From Trichoplusia ni (lineage: Eukaryota; Arthropoda; Insecta; Lepidoptera; Noctuidae), in NCBI RefSeq assembly GCF_003590095.1, contig NC_039483.1, forward strand, positions 1,674,001 through 1,738,000: 64,000 bases of DNA, in the 5' to 3' direction. The notes beneath the pieces were generated by a model. That model was not told the DNA's origin. It searched no databases and worked only from the letters and a program-made list of their open reading frames with translations. Below are positions 46,000-59,569 of the stretch, piece by piece (positions within the stretch are counted from its first letter, which is position 1; the number at the start of each line of letters is the position of its first letter). A program made the translations under genes and the position numbers.

Positions 46000-46207
46000 G
46001 AAAGACTTTCTGTCCGTCTGTCTACATCCATAACTAAGACACATTTCTGAAATTGATGGTTGATATAAACTCTGACACTTTGTTTTATCTGAAAAAATTC
46101 ACACTAAAAAAAATATTTTATTTTTTGGACGAAATTGTTTGTTTTATTTTTTTATAATGTGGCATTAACTAAATATTCGGCAAAACAACGTTTGCTGGGT
46201 CAGCTAG
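46000..46207 (+). mobile_element. Helitron-like element, third family, 5' end unclear
   Basis: Ends GCTGGGTCAGCTAG before T at 46207, with the GGCAAAACAACGTTTG block. An RTE LINE fragment begins within about 10 bp. Confidence 0.6.
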
Positions 46208-46214
46208 TAATATA

Positions 46215-46640
46215 TAGAATTTACTGTCTTGTATGGATCAGAGTGCTGGACGTCAAAAGAGAACTGCAGCAGAGATGAGAAAATTAAGAGGAATGTGTAG
46301 TGTTACGAGAGCAGATAGAGAAAGAAATGAGTATGTAAGAGGAAGTTTGAAAGTGGCACCGGTTACTGAGAAACTATGTGGAAACCGGCTATCGTGGTAG
46401 CGCGTTATGTTGGGGAATGAGAATCATGTGGTGGGGAAAGCGTTGAGCATGGATGTGGATGGATATAGGGGAAGAGGACGACCAAGGAAACAATTTATGG
46501 ATTGCATAAAAGACGATATAGCTGCAAAGAGTGTTTCTTGTGAGATGACGTCAGATAGAAAGGTATGGAAGAAAAAGACATGTTGCGCTGACCCCAAGTA
46601 AGACCCTAAAATAATTGGGATAAGGGCGGGGACTAGATAT
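46215..46640 (+). pseudogene. RTE-type LINE, 3' end remnant
   Basis: Decayed C-terminus: YVRGSLKVAPVTEKL, then KALSMDVDGYRGRGRPRKQF, MDCIKDD and VWKKKTCCADPK before TAA. The downstream AATTGGGATAAGGGCGGGGA resembles the tail of the 5S-headed SINE. Confidence 0.75.
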
Positions 46641-47454
46641 CATACTACATTTAATACCAGACTATGGGGGTGGAAGTTCATATGAAACATTCCACAATTT
46701 ACAAATGAGAAAGCTATAAATTTAATTAAATCACTTTGTTGTGCAAATCTGCCCCCAACCAATTAAAAGACGGGACTCAATTAAAATGGGACTTTTTGCA
46801 GTTTTCAATGTATTAACTTAAAATCGGTTTTCACATCCTTTGCTGCTAACAAAAATTTTACTTTTTTTTAGAAATCATCTGCCCAATTGCATTTTTTACG
46901 ATGCCAATCATCGTGAAAAAATAAATCAGTTTTTTCTTTCAATCTTCCCCATTCCCTAAAATTTTATACGTGATAAAATCTCATTTGTGACACCGCATAA
47001 TTAATACGAGTTCTGAGATACATAGGATTTAACAAATATTCAGGGTTGTGTTTTAAGTCACAGTTATAGAGTATCATAGTTTTTTCTGATCAAAATCAAT
47101 TTTACATTTCCCTGAGACATTTTCCTGAATTTTACTAGCCATGTCATGTCTCTTAAAGGTTCATTAAACTTGATACTTAACCTAGTGCACCGACACGTGG
47201 ACACCGGTCACTGTAGGAACCTATACCTACACATAATATACAACATAGAGCTAGAGAAATGGTTTAAAGATAATCTGCTGGTATTATGGCACGATTGTAC
47301 CCAGATGTTTCTTGTCTCCTTGTAATTTTTCTGTAAGCTGAGGTGAAAATCTGACATTGGTCTTTCTAACAGGAAGTTTTCAGATCATTTTTTTTATTTT
47401 ATACATTTCCTATCTTATCGTCGTTATTTAGTTATTATATATCTTTTGTTTTGT

Positions 47455-47540
47455 AACTCATTATAATATAATTAGCGCAACTAGAGCCATCACCTAGAGC
47501 CAGCGCTTGAAATAAAAACTTTTGATTTTGATTTTGTCGC
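47455..47540 (+). mobile_element. LINE-like tail with TTTTGA repeats
   Basis: GAAATAAAAACTTTTGATTT then TTGATTTTG, the usual simple-repeat end of a moth LINE; upstream boundary unclear. Confidence 0.35.
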
Positions 47541-50204
47541 TTATATATTTAACCACTATTAATCACCATGTTATTATTTTTGGAAGCATATAAATAATCG
47601 CCTGATAAGTTGTTATTAGCCTCATTAATAATTTGCCTTATTTTTTAATATAAAATGTAAAAGTCAATATGCTTATGTTGATCGGATGCATCTGTACCAT
47701 GATACATCTGGTGAATTGAAATCATTCTCCATAGATATGGGAGTCACCACGTTAGAATTCCGGAAGTAAATTAAGTAAAATAACTTATAATTAAAGAGGT
47801 GTCAAGTATTTGTTTTTTTTTTCCTTTATTTGACATTTCTATTTTTTTCTATAAGCGACCAAAAGCAAAAGCGACTAAAAGCGACCATTGATCAAGTATG
47901 AACTAATATAAAACAAAATTCAGCTTGAAAAAAAATGGGAGCTTTTTTCTCATTTATACGAAAACCTTTTAAATAACAACAATTATTAACTTCCACAAAC
48001 TGAATTTGTATAAAATGTGAACCCTATGATTCTGTGCTCTTTAAATTATTAACCGACATTTAACATATAATTCGCATATAAATTAACAATTTCCACAAAA
48101 TTATTTTTATATCTTCTTTGACCATACGCCTGCCATGAATATAAATATTATATCTCTTGTAGAAAGGGACGAAGCTCTCACGTCACCAGCGGCGAGCAGC
48201 GGTGTCCCTTTTCCTATTAATATTACCTTAAGGCTGCTCTTTCGTAAAAAGCTTCAAAAAAGCGTGCAGATGAAACACCTTTTTGTCGGCACTTACAGAG
48301 AATTTATGTCTGCAAAAAATAGTTAGTAATCTACAATAATTTGGTTAAAAATACGTAATTTGGTTTAGCCATAATTTTTCTATTGGCATCACATAACAAG
48401 TAAAAAAATCCCCAAATCACCTCCAATTAGTAGAGATAAAACCATTTTACTGCTTTATTATTAATAAAAGAACATTAGAAAAAAATCTACTGCTTTGCTT
48501 CTTAAAAATATGTCTGATTTCTATAATAACTATTTAAAAATGCGTCCCGTATAAAAGCTGCATCTATATCACCCCCGCACTCGTCGAAATGCACAAGGTC
48601 ACTAGCGAGAATACAAGCCTTAAAAGTTGACTGATTAGAAATCTGTAATAATTTTAATTAATATCATTTATAGTAGGGCCAGTACTCAAGCAACATTCCG
48701 CAACTGATCTTCAACATTTAAAGTGACAGGTCAAAATCGCAACACATGTCATGTCGAATAAGATAAAAAAATCAAAGCCTCCGACTTTATAGCCAATTTT
48801 TATTTAACCTGTCGCTGTGTAAATATGACAGCGATTGAAACTGCATCGCGCCGTCTCGCTATCTCTCTCTACACCTGCGACGTACCTTCTTGAAGCTCAT
48901 GGTAGTTGTTACTTTCATATACGTGGAAGTTTTTAGCAAACATTATACACGTGCCTTCAAACTGCCTTCTACATAATGTCAATCAAAGACCAGTTTCATT
49001 GCACTTTAATTATTATGTCATTGTAGTTCAGAATGACAACTTTCTTTTGTTATTCCATTATTTTAAAGAGTATTACAAAATCTGCTATCATTGCAAAGCG
49101 TTTTGAACCGGTATTGAATTTGTTTTTAGTAAAAATCTCATTCCATATTTTACCGGGTAAAATTAAGCGAAGCCTATCGTTTTTCCCGGAACGCGTTCCT
49201 GCACTGTATATATTTCTAAAGACATTTTTTAAATTGATGAATACTTTTTGTACAGAAAACATTACAGGGATTTTTTTTCTATAAAGAATAAGCAGCATCT
49301 ACTTCATGAGACTACTTCTATTGTCAAAGCGAGATGGCACTACACTGCACATAAATGTATCTCTCTCTCACTGCGATATACTACCAACTGGTCTACTACT
49401 ATGACTACTTGATTGACACATAAAAGTCCCACAGTAAGTATACTCTCATATCGATCTCTTGTCGGCATGACGATAAGAGCGTGAGAGGAGATGTCGTACC
49501 AAAACCCTCTTAGTAAATAATACAAGTCAGTTATATTCCTTCCAAAATATATTTAAGCTGCAACAGGCTTCGATGACGAATACAATACACCTATTAAACC
49601 CCTATCGTTTGATCTCCTATTGAGGAATGGATCCAGTAACAAAGGCAGCCATTTTAGCACAGAACCCGTGGCTTTCGAGAATGAACAGTGTATATCCCAC
49701 CACGAGATTTGTTTGGTGCCAAGACAGGCTTTACGGCAAGTCACTCTAGACTGGTCTACAGTATGTAGGTAGCTTGGAGATTATTTACATTATCAAATTC
49801 GGGAACTTTACCCTTAAGCAATATTTAAGTGTCACTTAAGGGTCACTCACCAGCAAACCTTATGACCGTAGCTATCCTTGCTTAACCCAGATCAATATTT
49901 TTTGTATTCGTTGTTACATACAACAGAAATACTTTATCTATCAGACTTTCAACTGTCTCACTATCAAGGATCATAAAATAAAGCCTGGTGACGGACGGAC
50001 TGACAGCGACCCTCACAAAATATGGGGAAAAGCGTTATATTGTAACGTTGTTATGATCCGGTTGATTCCTCATGGACGCTCTTCATCATTGGAAAGTGAG
50101 TTATTCTAGACTTCTGCCGGCCAATATCATTCGGGGATGGGGTCCTATTACTGAAACTCCTTTTTTGGAGCACCGAAAAGCAGGATATATGTATTTTAGA
50201 ACAG

Positions 50205-50300
50205 AATAGAATATTCTTTATTGCACACCACATAAGTACATGGTGCACAAAGGGCGGTGTTATCGCTAAAAGCGATCTCATACAGACAACCTTTGGATGG
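50205..50300 (-). mobile_element. LINE 3' end (same family as 14.85 kb)
   Basis: Minus-strand AGCGATAACACCGCCCTTTG and GTGCAATAAAGAATATTC, followed by a short TATTCTGTT repeat. Confidence 0.5.
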
Positions 50301-53151
50301 ACTAGATTCTGAAGGAGCAACATTTGTGCAGGTAGTCCACGTATATTCAGCTCCTTAATTTTAACAGATTTGCGGAATCACCTCCTGAACCGTCTCAGCC
50401 TGTCATTCACACCAGTCAATACAAACTGCTTGGTTATATACCTAGAGTATGGACTTAGTTACCTTTCTCTGTATTTTGACAGGTTCCGCATGGCCTGAAG
50501 ACTTCACAATACATTTACTGCTTGTTTTTATTTCTATACAAAATTGTAAAAATAGTTGAGGTTCAAACACGTCACGAGTGAGAGTTTAACATGGATTGTA
50601 ATATGAAATAAGTGATAAAAATCGTAAAGTAATCATTATTTAAGGAATCAGGCGAAACTATGGTACAGTAATGCAAAGCAAGCCTGAAATATGTGAACAA
50701 AACTATCTTATATTTAAAAGCTAAACTTGTCTATCTAAACAGTAACTGTCTCCTAAAAATATTTGTTTTCAACCAATGAAATAAATATTTGTATATCAAA
50801 TCTCACTACCCCTTAATAAAACTATTACGATGTGTTAAAATGAAAGAAATTTTTAAAAGAGCAAAGACGAGAAATTTTGTGTCCAAAAAGTAATTAAAAG
50901 CTACAAAAAAACAGTATCTAAATAAGTTTAATATTTAAAAGTATCGAAATTAATTTCAATTCTTTTAATAAATAACTTAAGAAAATCGGTATTTATAACT
51001 ATTTAGTGACGTCAAGTAAAGCTTAGGAAATATTTTTAAACTGCACAGTTGCACATCTTACATCGTCGCGGCCGAATTTTTACAACCAACCGCCATATTG
51101 GCTACCTCTAGCTAAATGTTTACACTAACACAATAATTATACGTTCTGTGTGTTTTAACGAAGACACGAATTAAAAGATTGTAATTAACCCGAATTTTTT
51201 TTTTCAGTATCATGGTATAGCAATTAATGTTTTTTTGATAATATTAATTCCGTAGTATAAAACGGTATAGATAAGAAGGCATTTCGATTTTAATGATAAT
51301 AATATTTTTATAAATAATATACAATTTCGTGTGACCTATTAAGTTAAATATTAAAATATCGTTATAGTTCGAGAAATGAATAAATATTCGAGGACCTTAG
51401 AGTTGATATCTCTTAAAATATAAAAACAATTAAAAAAGATACAAAAATGAACAAAATTAATATTTCTAATAATTGAAAACCCACGCTACGGTGATACTTC
51501 ACCCCTAAAACATTAGAAATATCCAATGACTATTGTACATTCACATCACTATAAGTTGCACAAGGGAATTTATCCGAAAATCCAAATTCGATTTTACCGA
51601 ACGAATCACCGCACGAAAAAATCAATTCTTTTTCTGGGTATTTGACGAAACGACGGCCATTAACCGAATTATTTTCAAATTTGAAATGAGAACTCGCACC
51701 AGTTTAGTAATTACACTTTTTTAATTTGCTTTTAATATTTTTGGTGTTATTTAGTGGTTTTTAGTTACTTTGGGATGGTGGAGTGTGGCTCAGAGCGCAA
51801 TACGCGCTTGCCGCGGCGCGGCCGGGAACGTACTAAGCGATTTCGATGGAGGAACATCTTTGCGGGAGATTTTCCAGTGTTTTTGGGAAACATACAATGT
51901 TTAAACGTGTTTTTCTCTTGAGCGTAAATTAAGACACGTTAAAAAAATACTTTTAGAGTTTCTCACTAACAGTTTTAATAGAAACTTAAGAATATGTTTC
52001 AATATAATACAAGTACCGGATAAATAAGTTAATCTTGTATAGGAGCCTAGACTAAAAAAAAAAGTAATATGTAAACTTCAAAATGATGCAAAAATATAGA
52101 ATAATAATAAGCATTTTTATAAAAAAATGGTCGTACACCTACTTCTGGTCTGGCAACCCACCCTACTACGCCGCCCTGCGTAACCGTAGACCCCGCCCGC
52201 TACGGCGCTACGTGCTACATACGTAGCTATATTACGATGGCATGTTATTATGTTTTTATTATAATTACGCTAAGGGGTGGGTAGTGTAGTGACTATGGTG
52301 GCTAAAGGCGGCTAAAATGCCTTTATCAATTACGTGGTGCGATAGTTTGCTCATTTTGGAAAATGTAGGGTAAATAAGTGCTTAACGGGGTAGTTTTATC
52401 GTTTGTTTTAGGGCAGTAGGTAGAGCAGTTACTGCATAGTACAGTTAGTGAAGTGTAGCTGTCTGTCTCGTAGCTTGTTTTCAATTGCAAGCTATATACG
52501 TCAGTCTGTGAGAGACACGTTTAGAAGAACTCTCATTCAAGGTTGATGAATGAGTTTTGTTCCAATAACGCGGCGCCCTCTGTTGGCGGGTATGATGAGA
52601 TTTGTTTACAAATCTCTGTATTTAAATGACTTCTTAATAAGCGATAAGTGAGTTTAATATTTAATTATACTGATTTCATCAGGAATTTACAGTCATCGTT
52701 ACAGAATCGTTAAAGTTCTTAAAAAAGAAAAATTGGTGACTTAGTTCGTGATAATCATTGGGATTTGACAACTGAGCGAAGCAGCCTAAAGATCACTGAT
52801 GGTTTCTTACTAAAACGAATAAAGGCTACCTTTTTGACAAATTCTATTCATAGCATTGTATTTTTAACATAATATATCATTAAAAAATAACTTCTAAAAG
52901 CGAATTTGAGTAACGCGTCACCGTTTTTGATTAGTTGTCTCGGTGCCAGTAGATAAACACAATCAAACATTGCCTGACCGGCAGACAGCGCTCTATGGAG
53001 TCGGAATCCCTTCAGCATTACATATAATATACGAACCCAAAATAGAAATATGTTATATAATACAATGCTTTAGGTTAATAGTTTTCGGTAGTTAATATTT
53101 TTAGGGGTCAATATAATATTAATATTTTATATATTATCCAAATATGTAATA

Positions 53152-53437
53152 CTAGCTGACCCTGAAAACGTTGTTTTGCCGAATATTTTTTTTTCTAATT
53201 GTTTGTACTGCTAATGCCACATTATAAAAAAAATTAAAGCAAACAATTTCGTCCAAAAAATAAAATATTTTTTTTAGTGTGAGCATCCCTTATCACTTAG
53301 GGGTATGAAAAATAGATGTTGGTCGATTCTCAGACTTACTGAATACGCATATAAAATTTGGTAAAAATCGGTTAAGCCGTTTCGGAGGAATACGGTAACT
53401 AACATCGTGACACAGGAATTTTATATATTAGAAGAGA
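53152..53437 (-). mobile_element. Non-autonomous Helitron-like element (third family)
   Basis: Minus strand: TC at 53437 after A, and 3' end GGGTCAGCTAG at 53152. Shares the AATATTCGGCAAAACAACGT and TTTTTTGGACGAAATTGTTT blocks with 46000-46207. Confidence 0.65.
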
Positions 53438-53844
53438 TAAATTTGTAATGCCTTATTTTGCTGTGCCCCAACAGGGTCCATAATATTGTGCGTAGCAATA
53501 GATTCGAGTCCGACTCGCACTTGTCTGACCGGTTTTATTGGAGAATAGATAGCTGAACTATTTTCATCGTTTTAGTAACATTTTCAAGCAGACACAAAAG
53601 TAATCTCAAATAATATATATGATGAACATCATGATTTGTGCTACGAATCGTAGCGTAGGCTGCTACGTAGACGTAGTACGTTGTGAACGTGGGCGGTGCG
53701 TGGTAGTGCGACGTATTTCATGGAAACATTGATATATCTGTCTGTATATATCCTCTATGTCCGATCGTAAAATTTAAAGTCTAAATAAACGCCAACGTAG
53801 TTCTCTTAAGTATTCACTGAAGCTAAAATATGCTATAAATAAGG

Positions 53845-54005
53845 GTTGGTTTTGTGATTAGTGACCCTGACTGCTAAACTGGAGGTCGTGGGTTCGATTC
53901 CCGCCCGGGAGAAATATCTGTCTGATTAGCACAATGATTTATCCTGTGTATGCGTGTAATATTATGTATGTATTTAGAAATATATAATATATATATGTAT
54001 GTTTA
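53845..54005 (+). mobile_element. tRNA-headed SINE (GTTGGTCAAGTGGTTAGTG type), 3'-truncated
   Basis: TTAGTGACCCTGACTGCTAA then GGGTTCGATTCCCGCCC; the body ends near an ATATAT stretch. Confidence 0.65.
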
Positions 54006-54024
54006 CAGTCTGTCAGACTAAAAT

Positions 54025-54130
54025 ATTGGATACGTATTTTTCATAATGAAGGGGATGCAGTGATTTAAAATCTCGTGTGACGTCATATACCAGTAAGCTT
54101 TTTACTAGCAAGACTAATATTAACAACCGG
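54025..54130. repeat. Dispersed repeat, copy of the 25.5-kb family
   Basis: ATTGGATACGTATTTTTC, AAATCTCGTGTGACGTCA and AAGCTTTTTACTAGCAAG match the other copies. Confidence 0.55.
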
Positions 54131-55124
54131 CTATTCTACAGGCGCCTTGTTAGATACCACCTATACCTATACCTACCTTAAAACCAAATATTCATCAAAA
54201 TTGATCCATCCATTTAGTCGTTCACCATTTTATTAATTCTCAAGGACAATTATTTTATTTTTCATAGCAACGTAAAACTCACATCCCCCGTAAGCTTGTC
54301 TTTGGTAAAGCGCCTCAGCTCAATCACATTAGGAGAATACAAGTTATCCCGGTCACAATTTAACATGCATTAAGGTAATCGACGCACAACCCCGGGGTTC
54401 AACCCCCTGGGAACAATACCCAGGGGTGCAACCCCACGGGAATGAGAAATTGTCGTTATTATTTTTAGGAAGATTTCGCTTGCAGTTACGATGATTTTTA
54501 TAAACTTATGCTTTATATTGTAGTTAAATTATCTATATATTTTTAGTTTTTATTAAATTGGGTTCTCTGAGCATTCCCTGGTTCCTACCGAATACAGAAT
54601 GAAATACCTAATACAGACTTGCTATTGGCTATTTTTTACATACAACTAAGAAAATGGATCCCTTTCTTTATAAATATGCTTTATTAAACGAAAATAAAAC
54701 GAATCTAAAAGTCCATCCAGAAGAATGCTGTCTACATAGGAAAGGAAAATGAGTTCATGACATTTTTGTCATTTCGTATTTCATTACAGATTAGAAATTC
54801 CGCTTGCATTTGACATTTAAACTATGATTATGAAATCCTTATTTAATGTTGCTGATTTTATTCGGAATTTTCAACGAAACTGAAAATAGTACTGGAAAGC
54901 GGCAACAATGGATAAAACTGGGTTCTAAAAGTTTTCACGAGCAAAATGTTATTGTGCCCTATTTCGAATAAGTCATCCTTTGACCTTTAACATGATTTTC
55001 CTTTTTGTTCCTAATGGTCGAATATTGAAACGTTTTTAAATCGCCATTGTGTCTGAAAATTTGGAGTGAATAAACGACACATTTTAAGCTATTTATTTAT
55101 TTCCACCTCATCGCTAACATTACA

Positions 55125-55740
55125 GGCTTGAATGTGTACCTACACGTGTAAACAGATTTGTGTATGCCCTTAGGAAAATAAAAACATTATCAAGTGGCAT
55201 AACGGCTTCAATGGCATCCCATGGATATGTAGGATCCGTTCTAGATTACGGTATTTTGTTATGGGGAAATTCGACAGATATCAATAGGTTTTGATTTCAC
55301 AGAAAAATGTCATACGACCAATATGTGGGGTGGGGCCACTAGACTCTTGCAGACCCTTATTTAAAAGACTAAAAGTTCAGACTGTCGTTGGTCTATACAT
55401 TTATGAAATCGCAGTGTTTGTTAAAAAACATTGCCATCTTTTTGAGAAAGCAAGTCTAAATAAAAATATATTTCAAGGTATCCCACCAGACTGGTTGTCC
55501 CAGGTAAATCCACAATTCTATAAAAAAAATATTAATAAATTAAATTAAATAAAAAAAAATGCAGTTGCATGGCAATACAGATTTATGATAAAATTCACAA
55601 ACATTTGCGAGAAATGACACTAACAAAATTTGAAATTAAATAAAAAAATGGCTGATTGACAAATAAATTTATTCTTTAGCTGAATTCATGTCATGTAATA
55701 AAATAAATATAGATAGTTATTTGTAAAAAAAATGGTGTTA
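55125..55740 (+). pseudogene. Jockey-type LINE, C-terminal reverse transcriptase remnant
   Basis: Plus-strand decayed coding sequence: a frame with VNRFVYALRKIK, SHGYVGSVLDYGILLWGNST, then a shift into RPICGVGPLDSCRPLFKRLK and LYIYEIAVFVKKH, matching the region after the RT domain of Jockey elements. Stops and frameshifts are present. Confidence 0.75.
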
Positions 55741-55752
55741 AATTGAAATTAA

Positions 55753-56157
55753 TCTTATACTAATATAAAGCTGAAGAGTTTGTTTGTTTGTTTGAATGCG
55801 CTAATCTCAGGAACTACTGGTTCAAATTAAAAAAGAATATTTTTGTATTGAATAGACCATTCATCGAGGAAGGTTTTAGGCTATAAACCATCACGCTGCG
55901 TCTAATAGGAGTGAAGATACAATCTAAAATATGGAAAAAAAAGGTCGGTTATATCGCGTTTCCAAGAGAACTCTTCAAAAGTCAGGGAAAAAACTATTCT
56001 ATGTTCATTCTCAAGGTCAACTATATCTATATATACCAAATTTCATTAAAATCGGTTCAGTGTTTTAGACGTGAAAGCGTAACAGACAGACAGACAGACC
56101 GACAGACAGACCGACAGACAGACAGAGTTACTTTCGCATTTATAATATTAGTAGGGA
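55753..56157. mobile_element. Two Helitron-like 5' halves joined tail to tail
   Basis: 55753-about 55940 is the first part of the GCTGAAGAG family on the plus strand. About 55943-56157 is the first part of the TACTAATATTATAAATGCG family on the minus strand, with its GACA-rich block at 56085-56127. Both lack their 3' hairpin/CTAG ends, so the composite has a TC-type 5' end on each side. Confidence 0.65.
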
Positions 56158-57825
56158 TAGGTATATAATATTCTAACTAAAAATGTCTTAAATCAGTTTT
56201 GGGGATATTTAAATCTGTGTTCGACATCTTATCTTTTACCAGTTTCAAAAAAGTAGGAAGTTATCAACGCTCGATATTTTCTATTTTAGATAATACTCTA
56301 CAATTCTCAGCTAAAAAAGAAACATTAGTTAACACCGACGATATAACATAAGTGGGTAATGCTTTCCAAAATAGCAGGCAGGGGTATTAGCGACCCCCGA
56401 CGTCATTGTTAAGTGGTGAAAACTACCCTCGGCAGCGCGCCAGGGGTTAGGGAATCATTCTCATTTGATTTTCCGTAACGAATCTCAAGCCGACTCACTG
56501 TGGAGGGATTTAGAAACACTTTAGATGTGGACTTTGTAAAATGTTGCTTGAAATAAAGCCTAATGTGTTTTCGTTCGGATTTTTACATTGAGTTGGTTTG
56601 ACTTTTAATAGCTTTGTTTGAATCTAGGTTGATTACATATTTTATAAATCATTTTGCCTGCATCTAACTTGTTTAAAGGTGAACCGAGACTTTACAATTA
56701 TCAAAAAGTATATAGTCATCAATATGCATTACTGAATGAATAAAGCACGTAAGGTCCTTAGGAGGTCGGTCGAACAAACCGGGCCAGTGCCACTTAATTA
56801 CTTAATTCCCATTTAAAGTTGTTCGTGTATAACATACAATGACATGCTTTATTACCTAAGTCACTGTTTGTTTCATACCGAATGAACCCACTTCACATGT
56901 ATTTTTAATGGAAATACTTCGATCATTTCTTTAAATCCTAATAGCGGCGTATGAACATAAAATAAAAATAAAAGTATTCGCAAGGCAAGGACCCATATAA
57001 AAAATCTACTTCCGAAACCAAGTCCACTTGCGTTAAAGTAACGCCATCTAGGGACGCTTTGGGAACTAAGTAGCTAATCAAGAGCAGAAACTTACAGGGC
57101 ATCTTACAATTTAATTTAAGGTTCCCTCAATAGATGTCGCTGTACGTACAAATGTAAAAAGAATACCTTGTTTCGAGTATGACATGGGCGGGTCGGTTGT
57201 CGTTTTGATATCCATTACCGCATTGCAGTTTTGTAATGTTAATGTTTAAAGGGCAGTGGACTCACAAATGTGTTGTTATTTATTATGTAGGTTATCAGTG
57301 GATAATGAGATAATAATTGTTTGTTTAGGTGTAATGTAATTAAATTTGTATCGATTAGATAGTGTATAAATCTGGCGTACCAGCAATTCTCCACTCGAAT
57401 TGTAGGAGACTTTATCATCAATTATTGTATCATCGAGGAAAAACATGAGTCAGTTTATTTACTCTAGGACTGATAATTTTAATCGTTTACTACTCAAGAC
57501 TGCTATCATGCAAAGAAAAGAAAAAGGAAAATTTAACCATGATGAAGATGTACCTACTGGTACTATATTTGTTTAGAAGTAAAATAAGGAATTTCGACGC
57601 ACAAAATATCGATAATTTATGCTACAAAATTGCAAGGCACCTTACCGCGAAAGACATAACACACGTTACCGCTTATTCGTATATTTGATTAAAAAATCAA
57701 GAATACCACTAAAATTTATTAAATTTTGTATGTATAAAAAGATACACCAACATTTAGATTCTATATTTAATTGTTAGTTTTTTTTTAACTATCGAAAAAT
57801 ATTTTATGGAGTATAGACAAATACT

Positions 57826-58065
57826 GGCCTGTTGGTCAAGTGGTTAGTGACCCTGACTGCTATAACGGAGGTCGTGGGTTCGACTCCCACCCAGGACAAA
57901 CGTTTGTGTGACGAGCACGATCATTTGTTCTGTGTCTGGGTGTAATTTATCTATTACATGGATGTATTTAGAATTATTAATATAAGTATGTTTATCAGTT
58001 GTCTAGTACTCATAACACCAGCTCTACTTAATTTGAGACTAGATGGCGTTGTGTGAATGTTGTCC
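57826..58065 (+). mobile_element. tRNA-headed SINE (GTTGGTCAAGTGGTTAGTG type), best copy
   Basis: A-box TTGGTCAAGTGGTTAGTGA and B-box GTGGGTTCGACTCCC, then GGACAAACGTTTGTGTGACG, GTCTGGGTGTAAT and GACTAGATGGCGTTGTGTG. Four other copies in the window match head and body. Confidence 0.75.
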
Positions 58066-58494
58066 AATATTATATATTATTATATTAAATATGGGATTGC
58101 CGCGTAAAATCCTGCCGATCTCAAAAGATAAAGCCCTCACACGATCTTGAAATTGGACGCAGGTATTAAAGTGCTATTCGTTTCAAGTATTTCGAACATT
58201 TTCAAACGGAACCCAAAAGAGAGATGTACAAACGTGTCAAGTATAAACAGAAATAAATAAAAAAGTCAGTGATGTTATCTGTGGGCCGTGGTAAAAGCGC
58301 GGGCCGCGCATGCGCGTCTGGCATGCTGAATCAGCGACTGTGCGATGTGTCATAATGTACCGCGGAACATAAAAGAAATACTAACAGTTGTTTTTATGCA
58401 TTGTCATAATTTTCGTTTCAAGTATAATTAGTCATTTTTAATTTGACCATGAAATAGAAAGAATGCCTTTTGCAAAAGACGTATGGACTACGGA

Positions 58495-58650
58495 CTGATT
58501 TAAGGAGTTCTTGCCGGTTCTTCTCCAGAAGAATTACATTTTAGAACTTCGCACCTAGAGTTATTAAGGTAGTTAAGGTAGCCATTTAAAAGAGCCTCGA
58601 AAATGGTCTACCACATATTTGAAATAAAAAAAAATCTGATTTCGTTATAG
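58495..58650 (+). mobile_element. LINE 3' UTR fragment
   Basis: GAGTTCTTGCCGGTTCTTCT, AGAAGAATTACATTTTAGAA and a TTTGAAATAAAAAAAAATCTG end; partner of 24310-24460. Confidence 0.5.
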
Positions 58651-59143
58651 CATTAATCTAAAAAACTAAATCATGTTCATTATAAAAACAAATAAAACTG
58701 AATTGACCACAAATAAGATGTAATCTACAAGACAACTAATTATTTAGGTCATGCTGATGTGTTGAACAATAAAAATTTGCACACAAAGCAGACTTAATGC
58801 ATCCATTGGTTGGACAGAGTTCCTACCACCGAGACACAACCGTCAAGTGGTTGTTGCTGTTGTGGGAGCAAGACGGTGTCATATACGGCGTATAGCACTA
58901 TCTCTCTTCTCGCAAATCCTTTGATTTAGGTTAAGTTTTATTTTGAATATTGTTATTGTATTTTATTTTCAAAATTTATTTTAGTCTGAGTCTTAATGTT
59001 TTTGCTAGTCTGTATTTTATGGGGTTAAATTGCCTGAAATTAAGAATACTTATTTTAGGTAGTTTAATTTGATCCGAGTCCAATCCGAGTTAATAGGAAC
59101 TCTCTGAACTCTTTGGTTGATTAATGTCACAAGCCACAAACAA

Positions 59144-59245
59144 GGTGTTTGTGGTACCTTCGTTGTATCTGAATTCCATAACACAAGTGCTTTAGCAACT
59201 TACTTTGGGTTCAGAACAATGTATGTGAAGTTGTCCGCATTTATT
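59144..59245 (+). mobile_element. Body fragment of the 38.06-kb SINE family
   Basis: About 90 bp nearly identical to 38157-38250, from GTGTTTGTGGTACCTTCG to GTTGTCCGCATT; head missing. Confidence 0.6.
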
Positions 59246-59254
59246 ATTAATATA

Positions 59255-59412
59255 ATCTCGCGTGACGTCACTTGCAAGTACGCTTTTTGCTAGCAAGTAA
59301 TGTTTTCCACACATATCACTTATAATCTTAAGTGCGAATCTTCGTTAATTTTGAAAGATGTGATAAAATGAAAAACACGTATTCAATATTTTTTGAAAAT
59401 CTGTCTAACATA
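59255..59412. repeat. Dispersed repeat, copy of the 25.5-kb family
   Basis: AATCTCGCGTGACGTCACTT, ACGCTTTTTGCTAGCAAGTA and an ACGTATTCAATATTTTTTG end. Confidence 0.55.
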
Positions 59413-59569
59413 CTAAATAGATATTAATAGGTTTAGTCAAATACCCTAAAACTTCAGCCTACGAGGAGGGCGCGGCGCGGCGGCTTGGCGGTTTGAGGAT
59501 AATAATATGTCAGACTCTAGCCAGTAAAGACATCCCCTGCAGCTGCCTGAGCCGGAGTCACAGACCTGG

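Noticed and set aside
55911..56168. 85-residue open frame with a DRQT repeat (also 60020-60304 minus)
   Set aside because: Translation of the GACA-rich block of a Helitron-like repeat; the same peptide appears wherever the repeat does.
57826..57900. tRNA genes at SINE heads (also 16535, 38062, 53845)
   Set aside because: A- and B-box motifs are present, but no cloverleaf with paired acceptor stem and anticodon loop can be drawn, and each head continues into a repeated SINE body.
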